From positions 1 to 43,594 of the forward strand of contig JAFGFO010000126.1 in the NCBI GenBank assembly GCA_016931085.1: 43,594 nucleotides of DNA, given 5' to 3'. Within the stretch, counting starts at the first letter, position 1; the number at the start of each line of letters is the position of its first letter. Below the pieces are notes generated by a model that worked only from the letters and a program-made list of their open reading frames with translations, ran no database searches and was not told where the DNA came from. A program made the position numbers and the translations under genes. This DNA comes from Thermoflexales bacterium. Lineage in GTDB: Bacteria; Chloroflexota; Anaerolineae; Fen-1058. Positions 28,066 through 38,813 of the stretch are shown here, one piece after another.

Positions 28066-29427
28066 TCAATAAGCTCCTATCAGGGGAGAGTGTCCCTCGC
28101 CGGGCGGGCCGCCTTTGGCGTACTTGAGCATCAGGTAAACATTGGCCGCCATCAGGGCAGCGTACAGCAAGCTAAAACTGACGAGCGAGAACAGCACCAT
28201 GCCCGGACTTACGGTCGGCGAAACGGCATCGGCCGTCTTCATCAGGCCAAAAACCACCCAAGGCTGGCGGCCCAGCTCGGTCATCAACCAGCCGGCGGAG
28301 TTAGCCATATAGGGCAGGGCCACTGCCCACGGCAGCAGGCGCAGCAGCCAGGCCGTGCGCTCGAAACGATTTTTCACGCTCACGTACAAGCCGGCCAGGG
28401 CCAGCGCGATGAGAGCGACCCCGGCCCCAACCATGACACGAAACGACCAATAGGTCAAAAAGACAGGCGGCGCGTAATTGCCCGGCCCATAGCTTTGCTG
28501 GTACTCGGCTTCGATGGAGTTGACGCCTCTCACCTTGCCGTCCAGCCGGTTGTAGGCCAACAGGCTGAGCGCGCGGGGGACGCGGATGTCGACGATATCC
28601 TGGCGCGTCTGCTCGTCGCTGATGGTCAACAGTGACAGGCCCGCCGGGTCGGCGTCTTCCCACAACGCCTCGGCGGCGGCCATCTTCATGGGTTGGGCAC
28701 GGACCATGTGCTGGGCCTGGGTATGGCCGACCAGGGCCACGCCCAGGCTGCCGATCAAGCCAGCTAGCGCCGCCCAGCGGAACGAGCGTTGGAAGATGTC
28801 CGGGGGGTTTTTCTTGAGCAGGTGATAGGCGCTGATGCCCAGCACGAAGAAGGCGGCTGTGGTCAGCCCCGACAAGAGCACGTGGGGGTACTGCACCCAG
28901 ACGTGTGGATTGGCCACCAGGGCAAAAAAGTCGGTCATTTCGGCCCGCCCGTTGCGCAGGACGTAACCCACCGGCTCGTGCATGAACGAGTTGGCGATCA
29001 GGATCCACAGGGCCGACAGGTTAGAGCCGATCGCGACCAGCCAAATCGTGGCGGCGTGCAGGGGCTTGGACAGCTTGTCCCAGCCGAAAACCCACAGGCC
29101 CAAAAACGTGGATTCGAGGAAAAAGGCCAGCAATGCCTCGATCGCCAGGGGCACGCCAAAGATGTCTCCCACGAAGCGGGAGTACTCGGACCAGTTCATG
29201 CCGAACTGGAATTCCTGGACGATGCCGGTCGCCACCCCCATGGCGAAATTGATCAAAAAGAGCTTGCCCCAAAACTGGGCCATCCGCTTGTACGTCTCGT
29301 CGCCTGAGCGAACGTAGGCGCTTTCCATGAGGGCCAGGAGGATGGATAGTCCAAGCGTCAGGGGGACGAAAAAAAAGTGGTAAACAGTCGTAATGGCAAA
29401 CTGCCAGCGCGCAAGTTCCAGTTCCAT
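28066..29427 (-). CDS. cydA: Cytochrome bd quinol oxidase subunit I
   Basis: 453 residues from the ATG at 29427 (SD AGAGGT). The heme ligands are present: H17 in TTVYHFFFVPLTLG (b595/d region), a His in VQYPHVLLSG near residue 180 and a downstream Met region. The quinol-site Q loop is of the short type (KMAAAEALWEDADPAGLSLL). GRQPW (TELGRQPWVVFGL) is conserved. It oxidises quinol and reduces O2 to water with high affinity. First gene of cydA-cydB-cydDC, with a promoter and an operator-like palindrome just upstream. Confidence 0.95.
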   Translation of the reverse strand: MELELARWQFAITTVYHFFFVPLTLGLSILLALMESAYVRSGDETYKRMAQFWGKLFLINFAMGVATGIVQEFQFGMNWSEYSRFVGDIFGVPLAIEALLAFFLESTFLGLWVFGWDKLSKPLHAATIWLVAIGSNLSALWILIANSFMHEPVGYVLRNGRAEMTDFFALVANPHVWVQYPHVLLSGLTTAAFFVLGISAYHLLKKNPPDIFQRSFRWAALAGLIGSLGVALVGHTQAQHMVRAQPMKMAAAEALWEDADPAGLSLLTISDEQTRQDIVDIRVPRALSLLAYNRLDGKVRGVNSIEAEYQQSYGPGNYAPPVFLTYWSFRVMVGAGVALIALALAGLYVSVKNRFERTAWLLRLLPWAVALPYMANSAGWLMTELGRQPWVVFGLMKTADAVSPTVSPGMVLFSLVSFSLLYAALMAANVYLMLKYAKGGPPGEGHSPLIGAY

Positions 29428-29489
29428 ACTCACCTCTCAACAGCACAAAGGCTACTGCGATAGCCCATCCGTGCAGGGCGTGTACAGTT

Positions 29490-29509
29490 ATGGTGAGCCA
29501 GCTCACCAT
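29490..29509. promoter_or_regulatory. Operator-like palindrome downstream of the cydA start site
   Basis: ATGGTGAGC-CA-GCTCACCAT, a perfect 9+9 inverted repeat at about +4 to +23 relative to the predicted cydA transcription start. Its position would let a dimeric repressor block the promoter. I cannot assign the regulator. Confidence 0.5.
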
Positions 29510-29519
29510 CACTACGTCT

Positions 29520-29548
29520 ATTGTACTCTGTTTTTCGAGTTTGTCCAA
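29520..29548 (-). promoter_or_regulatory. cydA promoter
   Basis: Minus-strand TTGGAC (29543-29548), 17 bases, TACAAT (29520-29525), predicting a start near 29513 and a leader of about 86 bases to the cydA ATG. Confidence 0.6.
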
Positions 29549-29598
29549 CCATCCATCACATGAAAAGCGGGTTTTGTGGTAAAATAGGCGTACTTCTG

Positions 29599-29631
29599 AG
29601 ACCCTAAGGGTTTTGGAAACCCTTAGGGTCT
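29599..29631. repeat. Perfect 15-bp inverted repeat before the MBL-fold gene
   Basis: AGACCCTAAGGGTTT, loop TGG, AAACCCTTAGGGTCT. It lies in the leader of the MBL gene, just after an extended -10-like TGGTAAAAT (29578-29585). It is probably a dispersed palindromic repeat and could fold in the transcript just before the ATG at 29647. Confidence 0.7.
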
Positions 29632-29646
29632 AGCTGGGATACAACC

Positions 29647-30342
29647 ATGACAGTCAAGCAACTCGTACCGGGCGTGTGGAGTGTGCCGTTTGGCATGGTC
29701 AACGCTTTTCTCCTCCAAGGCGACGATGGCTTGACCGCGATCGATACAGGCGTGGCCGGCAGCGCCGGCAAAATCCTCCAGGCGGTGCAAGAGCTGGGCA
29801 AGCAGCCCGGCGACGTTCGCCATATCCTGATCACCCACCTTCACGCCGACCACACCGGTGGGCTAGCCGAGTTGAAACGGGAAACCGGCGCCCAGGTGTA
29901 TATGCACCAGGCCGATGCGGCCCTCGTCCGGGCCGGGCAGGCCTGGCGGCCGGTGAGTCCGGCGCCGGGCTTGATCAACTCACTCATTTATCGCCTTCTC
30001 GTCGAGCGAGCGGCGCCGGCGACCATCGAGGCGGTCGAGGTGGAGCACGAGTTCAGCCGGCGCGAGACGCTGCCGTGCGCGGGAGGAATCCAGGCCATCC
30101 ACACGCCGGGCCACACCGCCGGACACACGGTCTTTTTTTGGCCACAGCAGGGGGGGGTGTTGTTTCTCGGCGACGCGTTGGTCCACTTTTTTGGCGTAGG
30201 CAATCCCCCCATTTTCGAAGAGATAGCCGATGGGAAACGCAGCCTGGCCACCATCATCGTGATGGAGTTCGAAGTGGCTTGCTTTGGGCACGGGCGAGCC
30301 ATTGTCGGCGGCGCGATCAAACGTTTGCGAGAAAGCCTCTAG
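29647..30342 (+). CDS. MBL-fold metallohydrolase
   Basis: 231 residues. The metal-binding signature THLHADHTGG is present, with a second His in TPGHTAGH, Asp in FLGDALVH and a C-terminal FGHGRAI, so all dinuclear-zinc ligands of the metallo-beta-lactamase fold can be found. Members include glyoxalase II-like and quorum-lactone hydrolases and many unassigned enzymes; nothing here fixes the substrate. It is a single-gene unit between the divergent cydA operon and the convergent hpt gene. Confidence 0.9.
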   Translation: MTVKQLVPGVWSVPFGMVNAFLLQGDDGLTAIDTGVAGSAGKILQAVQELGKQPGDVRHILITHLHADHTGGLAELKRETGAQVYMHQADAALVRAGQAWRPVSPAPGLINSLIYRLLVERAAPATIEAVEVEHEFSRRETLPCAGGIQAIHTPGHTAGHTVFFWPQQGGVLFLGDALVHFFGVGNPPIFEEIADGKRSLATIIVMEFEVACFGHGRAIVGGAIKRLRESL

Positions 30343-30364
30343 CAGGGGGCCATGTGCTGCGCCC

Positions 30365-30910
30365 CTACTCGTACACCTGCCTCTTCAACTCGGCCACGTA
30401 GGGCAGGGTGCGGTACTGGTTGGCATAGTCCAGCCCATAGCCCACCACCCACACGTCGGGGATTTCAAAACCCAGGTAATCCACTTGCACCTCGATCTCG
30501 CGGCGGTCCGGCTTGCTGAGAAAGACACACGTGCGCAGCGAGGCCGGGAGGCGGGCGCCGAAAGTGCGCAGCAAATAGTCCAGCGTGTAGCCGGTGTCCA
30601 CGATATCTTCGACGATGAGCACGTGGCGATCGCTAATGCTGGCCGGCGTGTCCATGATCAGCCGCACCGCGCCCTGGCTGACCGTCCCCTTGTTGTAACT
30701 GGACACGGCGATAAAATCCACCCGTTGGGGCAGAGTCAAGCGGCGGGTCAAATCGGCCATAAAGATATAGACCCCCCTCAATACCCCGACCAACACCAAT
30801 TCGTCCACGCCGGCATAATCGGCATTGATCTGCGCGGCCAGCTCGCGCACCCGCTTGTCGATGCTGATCTCGTTCAGTAACACCCGCTCGATTGCATTGT
30901 CAATATCCAT
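30365..30910 (-). CDS. hpt: Hypoxanthine phosphoribosyltransferase
   Basis: 181 residues. The PRPP-binding motif VLIVEDIVDTGYTL is complete, with the upstream LVGVLRGVYIFMADL loop and the purine-contacting DVWVVGYGLDY near the C-terminus. It converts hypoxanthine or guanine with PRPP to IMP or GMP in purine salvage. It lies 58 bases behind nuoN, with a CTCTAT microsatellite between, and may be the last gene of the nuo transcript. Confidence 0.93.
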   Translation of the reverse strand: MDIDNAIERVLLNEISIDKRVRELAAQINADYAGVDELVLVGVLRGVYIFMADLTRRLTLPQRVDFIAVSSYNKGTVSQGAVRLIMDTPASISDRHVLIVEDIVDTGYTLDYLLRTFGARLPASLRTCVFLSKPDRREIEVQVDYLGFEIPDVWVVGYGLDYANQYRTLPYVAELKRQVYE

Positions 30911-30912
30911 CT

Positions 30913-30934
30913 TCCTCTATCTCTATCTCTATCT
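30913..30934. repeat. (CTCTAT)n microsatellite between nuoN and hpt
   Basis: Three to four units of CTCTAT immediately before the hpt start. A related CTCTAT stretch occurs at the end of nuoJ (about 36515-36550). Confidence 0.75.
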
Positions 30935-30968
30935 GCTGCCGAACGCTTCATTCGGCCCTATCTGGCCC

Positions 30969-32435
30969 CTACCCGCCCATCAGGTCCAGCCCGGCCTGGA
31001 CCGCCACCCACCACACGCCAGGGATGAGGCCAAGCAGCAAGGCGCCCATGGCCGTTATCCCCAGCACCCACGCGCAGGCCGGGGGCAGCGCCGGCCAATC
31101 GTGGGTCGGCTCGTGCATCGTCATCACCACGACCACGCGCAAGTAGTAGTACGCGCTGATCAGGCTGGTGACGACGCCGACGAACGCCAGCCAGGCCAAA
31201 TCGCCGCCCAAGGCCGCCGTGAAAAGATAATACTTGCCAAAAAAGCCGGCAGTTGGCGGCAGTCCCATCAGCGAGAGCATAAAAATGACCATCGCCGCTG
31301 TCAGCCACGGGTGGCGGCGGCCCAGGCCGGTGTAGCGATCCAGTGACTGGTCTTCATGCTGGCCGGCGCCTTCGACCAGCGCCGATAAGAGTGCAAAGGC
31401 ACCCATGTTAGTAAAGGCATAAGCGGCCAGGTAAAAGGCGGCCCCGGCGGCCCCCAAGGCGCCGCCAGCCGCCAGGCCTATGAGCAAATAACCGGCGTGC
31501 GCGATGCTCGAATAGGCCAGCAGGCGCTTGAGATTGGACTGCGCCAGAGCCGCCACGTTCCCCACGATCATGGTCAGTGCGGCCAGGACGGACAAGACGA
31601 TCTTCCAGTCTAGATACAGGGCGGGCAACGCGTACAGCAAGACGCGCATGAGGGCAGCAAAGCCGGCCAGCTTGGCCACCACCGACATAAAGCCGGCCAC
31701 CGGTGTGGGGGCGCCTTCGTACACGTCGGGCGTCCACATGTGAAACGGCACAGCGGCCACTTTGAATCCCAACCCGGCCAGGAGCAGTCCTGTGCCGGCC
31801 AGCAAGAGCGGGTTACCGGGCTGCGCAGTGCGCAGCGCCGAGCGCAAGGCAGCCAGGTTGGTGGTGCCGCTGGCGCCGTAGACCAGCGCTATCCCAAACA
31901 CCAGAAAGCCGCTGGCGAAAGCCCCCAGCAAAAAGTACTTGAGGGCGGCTTCTTCAGACTGGGCCTGCGGGGCCGCTATGCCTGCCAACACGTACAACGG
32001 GATCGACAGCAGCTCCAGGCCCAGGAACAAGACGAGCAAGTCGGCCCCGGCCACCATCAGCAGCGCGCCCGCCGTGCTGAACAGCACCAGCGCGTAATAC
32101 TCGCCGCGCTCGATGTGGCGGCGAGGGTTGTACGCCATCGAGACCACCACCGTCAGCGCGGCGGTGGCCACGGCCAGCACGCCCAGGAACGAGGCGAGCT
32201 TGTCTTGCACCAGGCCATTTCCTGCTGGTGCGCCAAAGCCCACCAGCTCCCGCTGCCATCCCACGACCATGACGAGCAAGCTAGCCACCAGCCCCATCAA
32301 TCCAGCCAGGCCCAGGGCGGATTTGTGGCGCGGGCCGGTCACCAGCTCAAGCAGCAAAATGACCATTCCCCAGGCCGCCAGCGTCGCCGCCGGCAGGGAG
32401 GCCAGTACGTCGTTGATTGAAAGTTCGAATGACAT
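30969..32435 (-). CDS. nuoN: NADH:quinone oxidoreductase subunit N
   Basis: 488 residues with about 14 transmembrane helices. Antiporter-like motifs are present: the conserved Lys helix in FKVAAVPFHMWTPDVYEGAP and AQSNLKRLLAYSSIAHAGYL. It is one of three proton-pumping membrane-arm subunits of complex I. Last of the nuo genes here, 29 bases after nuoM. Confidence 0.95.
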   Translation of the reverse strand: MSFELSINDVLASLPAATLAAWGMVILLLELVTGPRHKSALGLAGLMGLVASLLVMVVGWQRELVGFGAPAGNGLVQDKLASFLGVLAVATAALTVVVSMAYNPRRHIERGEYYALVLFSTAGALLMVAGADLLVLFLGLELLSIPLYVLAGIAAPQAQSEEAALKYFLLGAFASGFLVFGIALVYGASGTTNLAALRSALRTAQPGNPLLLAGTGLLLAGLGFKVAAVPFHMWTPDVYEGAPTPVAGFMSVVAKLAGFAALMRVLLYALPALYLDWKIVLSVLAALTMIVGNVAALAQSNLKRLLAYSSIAHAGYLLIGLAAGGALGAAGAAFYLAAYAFTNMGAFALLSALVEGAGQHEDQSLDRYTGLGRRHPWLTAAMVIFMLSLMGLPPTAGFFGKYYLFTAALGGDLAWLAFVGVVTSLISAYYYLRVVVVMTMHEPTHDWPALPPACAWVLGITAMGALLLGLIPGVWWVAVQAGLDLMGG

Positions 32436-32464
32436 AAGATGTAAAACGTAAAGCGATTACTAGA

Positions 32465-33976
32465 CTACCTGACTACCAAACTACTCACCGCCGCGTTCAT
32501 GGCGCCAAAGAACGGGGCGGGATACAGGCCGATGAGGACGATCAGCAGCACGATGGGCGCCAACACCACCAGCTCGCGCGTCGACAGGTCCTGCAGGCCA
32601 TGGTTGGCCGGCTTGACCTCGCCCAGGTAGACTTTTTGGAACATGGTCAGCAAGTACACGGCGGCCAGGATCACGCCGCTGGCGGCAAAGGCGGTATAAA
32701 TCCAGGGGACCGGCCGCAGCACCTCGGGCGACGCGCCAAACGAGCCGAGCAAAATCGTAAACTCGCCCACAAAGCCATTCAAGCCCGGCAAGCCCATCGA
32801 GCTGAGCACCACGATCAAGGACAGCGCGCCGTAGGCCGGCATCAGCTTCATCAACCCGCCAAAGGCTTCCATCTCACGCGTGTGCTTGCGCTCGTAGATC
32901 ATCCCCACCAGCAAGAACAACGCGCCGGTCGACAGGCCGTGATTGACCATCTGCAAGATCGCGCCCTGGATGCCCAGCCGGGTCAGGCTGAAAATGCCCA
33001 GCATCACAAAGCCCAGGTGGCTGACAGACGAATAGGCCACCAGCTTTTTGACGTCGGTCTGGGCAAAGCTGACCATAGCGCCGTAGAGGATACCGACAAC
33101 GGCCAGGACGGCGATATAAGGCGCGGCCTGCTGCGAGGCATGGGGGAACAGCGGCAGGTTGAAGCGCAAAAAGCCATAGCAGCCCATCTTGAGCAAGATG
33201 CCGGCCAGGATCACGCTGCCGGCGGTGGGCGCCTCAACGTGCGCGTCGGGCAGCCACGAGTGCAGCGGCCACAGCGGCACCTTGACGGCAAAAGCCGCCG
33301 CAAAGCCCAGGAACAACGCCATCTGCGTGGCGGGCGGCAAGGCCGAGGCGAGCGGGACGAGTTGGGTCAGGTCAAAGCTACCCAGGCCGTTGTGCTGGGC
33401 GGCGTAGCTCAGCCACAAAGCGATGATGGACAGCAGCATCAACAGCGAGCCGGCCATCGTGTACAAAAAGAACTTGACGGCGGCGTACACGCGCCGCGGC
33501 CCTCCCCAGATGCCGATCAGGAAATACATCGGCACCAGCGTGAATTCCCAGAAAATGTAAAACAGGAACAGGTCGAGCGTCAAAAACACGCCCAGCATAC
33601 CCGTCTCGAGCAGGAGCATAAAGATCATGAACTCTTTCAAGCGCTCGTGGACGGCGTTCCACGCCGAGAGGATAGCGAGCGGCACGATGAGCGTGGTCAG
33701 CAGCACCAACCACAGGCTGATGCCGTCCAGACCCAGGAAGTACTGGATGCCCAGGCCCGGTACCCAGGCCATGCGGTTGACAAACTGCAGTTCGGCCACG
33801 TCCCATCGGAAATAGACCAGCAAGCCCAGCGACAGCGCCAAGGCCAGCAGCGAGCTGCCCAATGTCACCAGCTTGATGTCGCGCTCCCGCCCAGCCGGGA
33901 TGGTCAGCACGCCCAGCGCCCCCAAAGTGGGCAAAAAGGTAATCGCCGTCAAGATCGGAAAGCCCAAATTATTCAT
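32465..33976 (-). CDS. nuoM: NADH:quinone oxidoreductase subunit M
   Basis: 503 residues, 14 helices. It has the NuoM signature FAVKVPLWPLHSWLPDAHVEAPTAG with its essential Lys and Glu, AQTDVKKLVAYSSVSHLGF, and the helix-5 Glu in FWEFTLVPMYFLIG. Start supported by SD GAGG. The neighbouring subunits L and N flank it in canonical order. Confidence 0.96.
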   Translation of the reverse strand: MNNLGFPILTAITFLPTLGALGVLTIPAGRERDIKLVTLGSSLLALALSLGLLVYFRWDVAELQFVNRMAWVPGLGIQYFLGLDGISLWLVLLTTLIVPLAILSAWNAVHERLKEFMIFMLLLETGMLGVFLTLDLFLFYIFWEFTLVPMYFLIGIWGGPRRVYAAVKFFLYTMAGSLLMLLSIIALWLSYAAQHNGLGSFDLTQLVPLASALPPATQMALFLGFAAAFAVKVPLWPLHSWLPDAHVEAPTAGSVILAGILLKMGCYGFLRFNLPLFPHASQQAAPYIAVLAVVGILYGAMVSFAQTDVKKLVAYSSVSHLGFVMLGIFSLTRLGIQGAILQMVNHGLSTGALFLLVGMIYERKHTREMEAFGGLMKLMPAYGALSLIVVLSSMGLPGLNGFVGEFTILLGSFGASPEVLRPVPWIYTAFAASGVILAAVYLLTMFQKVYLGEVKPANHGLQDLSTRELVVLAPIVLLIVLIGLYPAPFFGAMNAAVSSLVVR

Positions 33977-33985
33977 CGTGTTGCC

Positions 33986-36097
<2,112 letters not shown>

Positions 36098-36110
36098 ACT
36101 TCCTCTAACA

Positions 36111-36166
36111 CGCCATTTCTTAATGGCGTCTCATTTCTTAATGGCGTCTCATTTCTTAATGGCACC
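36111..36166. repeat. 18-bp tandem repeat between nuoK and nuoL
   Basis: Three copies of TCATTTCTTAATGGCGTC, the first partly and the last diverged. Each contains a CGCCATT/AATGGCG half-palindrome. The core TCATTTCTTAAT also follows the ECF operon terminator at about 20620. Confidence 0.75.
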
Positions 36167-36478
36167 TCATCCCTTCATCGCACTCACGTCATCCACGTTG
36201 ATGCTCTGGCGGGTTTTGAAAATCGTCACAATCAAGGCCAGGCCAACAGCCACCTCAGCAGCGGCCACGGCCATGACAAAAAAGACGGCCAGTTGGCCTT
36301 CCAGTGCGCCCCAGGCGTGCGCAAACGCTACAAAGGCCAGGTTGGCGGCATTGAGCATCAGCTCGATCGACATAAAGACCACAATCGCGTTTCGCCGGAT
36401 CAACACGCCCAGCACGCCCAGCGTGAACAAGACCGTGCTCAGCGCGACATAACCCGGCAACAACTGCCACTCTCCCAT
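36167..36478 (-). CDS. nuoK: NADH:quinone oxidoreductase subunit K
   Basis: 103 residues, three helices. The conserved Glu in [20 protein letters not shown] and the second Glu in [15 protein letters not shown] form part of the proton path of complex I. Size and order (J-K-L) are canonical. Confidence 0.95.
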   Translation of the reverse strand: MGEWQLLPGYVALSTVLFTLGVLGVLIRRNAIVVFMSIELMLNAANLAFVAFAHAWGALEGQLAVFFVMAVAAAEVAVGLALIVTIFKTRQSINVDDVSAMKG

Positions 36479-36526
36479 CCTCGCTATCTCCCTCCGAACG
36501 CGCAGCGTCCGTCCCTCTCTCTATCT

Positions 36527-37051
36527 CTATCTGACATCTCTATCTCCCCCCGTCAGCACCACCGCCCCGACCACCGCCACCAGCAGGATGACGGAGGTGA
36601 TCTCGAACGGCAGCAGGTAGCGGCTGAACAGCAACTGCCCCACGGCGGCCGGGCGGCTGTCGGGCGGGGCGGCTGCGGCCGGGACTGCCAGGCCGCGCGC
36701 CGCCAGCACATAAGCGCCGGCTGCCAGCAGCACGACAGCCAACGCAATCGCTGCCGGCGGCTGCCAGCGCACCACCTCCCCGCTGCCGGCGCGCTCGGCG
36801 CCCAGCAGCATGATGACGAACAAGAACAGGACCATGATCGCCCCGGCATAGACGGCCAACTGCACCATAGCCAGGAAAGGCGCGTTCAGCAGCAGATACA
36901 ACACGGCGATCGCCCCCATCGTCAGCACCAGGAAGAGGGCGCTGTAGATGGCGCTCCGGCTGGTGATCATCGCCACAGCGCACACCAGCGCCACCCCGCC
37001 AACAATCGCAAACGCTATCAACTCTGTGTTCAACATCTCTCCTATGAACAT
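36527..37051 (-). CDS. nuoJ: NADH:quinone oxidoreductase subunit J
   Basis: 174 residues, five helices, with the conserved pi-bulge region VQLAVYAGAIMVLFLFVIMLL. The start is ambiguous: ATG at 37051 has no SD, while ATG 37036 and the TTG after it lie just behind AGGAG. The 3' end runs through a CTCTAT simple repeat that supplies the last residues (GDRDVR). Confidence 0.93.
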   Translation of the reverse strand: MFIGEMLNTELIAFAIVGGVALVCAVAMITSRSAIYSALFLVLTMGAIAVLYLLLNAPFLAMVQLAVYAGAIMVLFLFVIMLLGAERAGSGEVVRWQPPAAIALAVVLLAAGAYVLAARGLAVPAAAAPPDSRPAAVGQLLFSRYLLPFEITSVILLVAVVGAVVLTGGDRDVR

Positions 37052-37080
37052 TTCACGTTTTACGTTTTACGCTTCACGCC

Positions 37081-37602
37081 TCACGGCTCACTGACCAGCC
37101 CTTCAGGCCGGATGGCAAAGTGGGCGCTGCCCGGCTCGACCTGCTGCGGTGTGCCCGGTTGGCCCGGCGGCGGTGGGACGAGCAATTCCTTCTTGGTATA
37201 AATCAGGCTGCGCCGGTCATACGACGACAGCTCGTACCGCTGAGTCAGCACGATCGCGTCCGTGGGGCAGGCGTCCTCGCAGTAACCACAAAAGATGCAG
37301 CGCAGCATATTGATCTCATACGTAGCGGCGTAGCGCTCGCCTGGGCTGTAGCGCTCCTCGTCCGTATTCTCGCCTGCCTCGACGTAAATGGCGTCGGCCG
37401 GGCAGGCTGCCGCGCACAACGCGCAGCCGATGCAGCGTTCCAGCCCATCCTGGTAGCGGCGCAGCTCGTGCACGCCGCGGAAACGTGGGTGCACGGGCCG
37501 CTTGACCTCCGGATATTGGATCGTCACCGGCCGGTTTAGCAATTGCCGGAAGGTGGTGGCAAAGCCCTTGATGATCTCAACCAATACTTGAGGCCCCCTC
37601 AC
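37081..37602 (-). CDS. nuoI: NADH:quinone oxidoreductase subunit I
   Basis: 173 residues from a GTG at 37602, which overlaps the nuoH stop (GTGA). A longer ORF to 37734 is only the out-of-frame overlap with nuoH. Two [4Fe-4S] motifs are intact: CIGCALCAAACP and CIFCGYCEDACP (clusters N6a and N6b). The C-terminal Pro-rich tail is not conserved. It carries electrons from the peripheral arm toward N2 and the quinone site. Confidence 0.93.
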   Translation of the reverse strand: MRGPQVLVEIIKGFATTFRQLLNRPVTIQYPEVKRPVHPRFRGVHELRRYQDGLERCIGCALCAAACPADAIYVEAGENTDEERYSPGERYAATYEINMLRCIFCGYCEDACPTDAIVLTQRYELSSYDRRSLIYTKKELLVPPPPGQPGTPQQVEPGSAHFAIRPEGLVSEP

Positions 37603-38624
37603 GACGACACCCCCAGCAGCACGACGACGATGGCCGTCAGCGCCATGTTGGCCAGCGCCAGCGGAAGCATCACCTTCCACCCCAAGGCCATCAACTGGTC
37701 GTAGCGGATGCGCGGCAGCGTGGCGCGCGTCCACACCATGACCACCAGTCCCACGGCCACTTTGCCAAAGAAATAGAGCGGTCCCAGCCCCGGGTAGCGA
37801 TCCACGCCCGGTCCCAGGTAGCCGCCAAAGAACAAGGTGACGGCCATGGCGCCGACAGCGATCATCTTGATATACTCGGCCATAAAGAACAAGGCAAACT
37901 TCATGCCACTGTACTCGGTATGGTAGCCGGCCGTCAATTCCTGCTCCGCCTCGGGCAAATCAAAGGGGGCACGGTTGACCTCGGCCAGGACGCTGAGGCA
38001 AAAGATCGCGCAAGCCAAGGGCTGGATAAAGACGAACCACACCCCGCGCTGGGCAGCGACGATTTGGTTCAGGTCAAGCGTGCCGCTCATGATCACCACG
38101 CTCAGCACCGACGCGCCCAATGCCAGCTCGTAGCTGACCATTTGCGCCGTCGAACGCAGCGCGCCTAGCAAGCTGTACTTGTTGTTCGACGACCAGCCGG
38201 CCAGGGCAATGCCATACACGCCGATCGAGGTGATGGCCAGCAAGTACAACAAGCCGATGTTGAGGCCACCCTCCAGCGTGGGTGCAACGACCAGCGAGAC
38301 TGGTCGTCCAAACATCACGACCGTGCCGCCGATGGGAATGACGGCGAAAATGATCATGGCAGGAATAGCCGTGATGATGGGGGCCAGGACAAAGATAACT
38401 CGATCGGCCCCGGCCGGGATCAGCTCCTCTTTGAAAATCAGCTTGATTGCATCGGCAAGCGGCTGCAGCAGGCCAAACTTGCCGGCGCGGTTAGGGCCGT
38501 AGCGCATCTGCAAGCGCGCCAGGAACTTGCGCTCGAGCAAGGTCAGGTAGGCAAAACCCGTAAGTGCCCCCACGACAATGCCGAGGCTTTTGACAAGCGC
38601 TTCGACGATCAAGCCGGTGTCCAT
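37599..38624 (-). CDS. nuoH: NADH:quinone oxidoreductase subunit H
   Basis: 341 residues from the ATG at 38624 (an upstream in-frame TTG is less likely). Eight helices. Conserved quinone-chamber blocks: LERKFLARLQMRYGPNRAG, DAIKLIFKEE, EVNRAPFDLPEAEQELTAGY and EYSGMKFALFFMAEY. It forms the quinone entry site together with subunits B and D, which are not in this window. Confidence 0.96.
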   Translation of the reverse strand: MDTGLIVEALVKSLGIVVGALTGFAYLTLLERKFLARLQMRYGPNRAGKFGLLQPLADAIKLIFKEELIPAGADRVIFVLAPIITAIPAMIIFAVIPIGGTVVMFGRPVSLVVAPTLEGGLNIGLLYLLAITSIGVYGIALAGWSSNNKYSLLGALRSTAQMVSYELALGASVLSVVIMSGTLDLNQIVAAQRGVWFVFIQPLACAIFCLSVLAEVNRAPFDLPEAEQELTAGYHTEYSGMKFALFFMAEYIKMIAVGAMAVTLFFGGYLGPGVDRYPGLGPLYFFGKVAVGLVVMVWTRATLPRIRYDQLMALGWKVMLPLALANMALTAIVVVLLGVSS

Positions 38625-38680
38625 CAACTCACGTCCTCATCCTCGTATTGCGTATGCCGTATTGGTATCATCTCAATATT

Positions 38681-38771
38681 TCGGGGCCGCCGGGCTTCGG
38701 GCCAGACTTCCGAAGTCTTCTTAGACTTCGGAAGTCTTCCATCCCCCCCCCCGCTTTTTTGAGAAGATACC
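38681..38771 (+). repeat. Palindromic dispersed element, copy 1
   Basis: An element of about 91 bases between nuoH and nuoG. Flanks: TCGGGGCCGCCGGGCTTCGG on one side, C10-GCTTTTTTGAGAAGATACC on the other. The core hairpin is AGACTTCCGAAGTCT-TCTT-AGACTTCGGAAGTCT (15-bp perfect arms). The same element lies at 43508-43594 in opposite orientation. On the minus strand the hairpin may also act as a partial terminator within the nuo operon. Degenerate CGTATTGCGTATT words lie on both sides. Confidence 0.9.
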
Positions 38772-38813
38772 CGTATTGCGTATTGCGATTGCATGATGCG
38801 CCATCGTCATCTG

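Noticed and set aside
37603..37734. 44-residue N-terminal extension of NuoI
   Set aside because: It overlaps the conserved 3' end of nuoH in another frame; the GTG at 37602 with a stop-start overlap gives the normal NuoI length.
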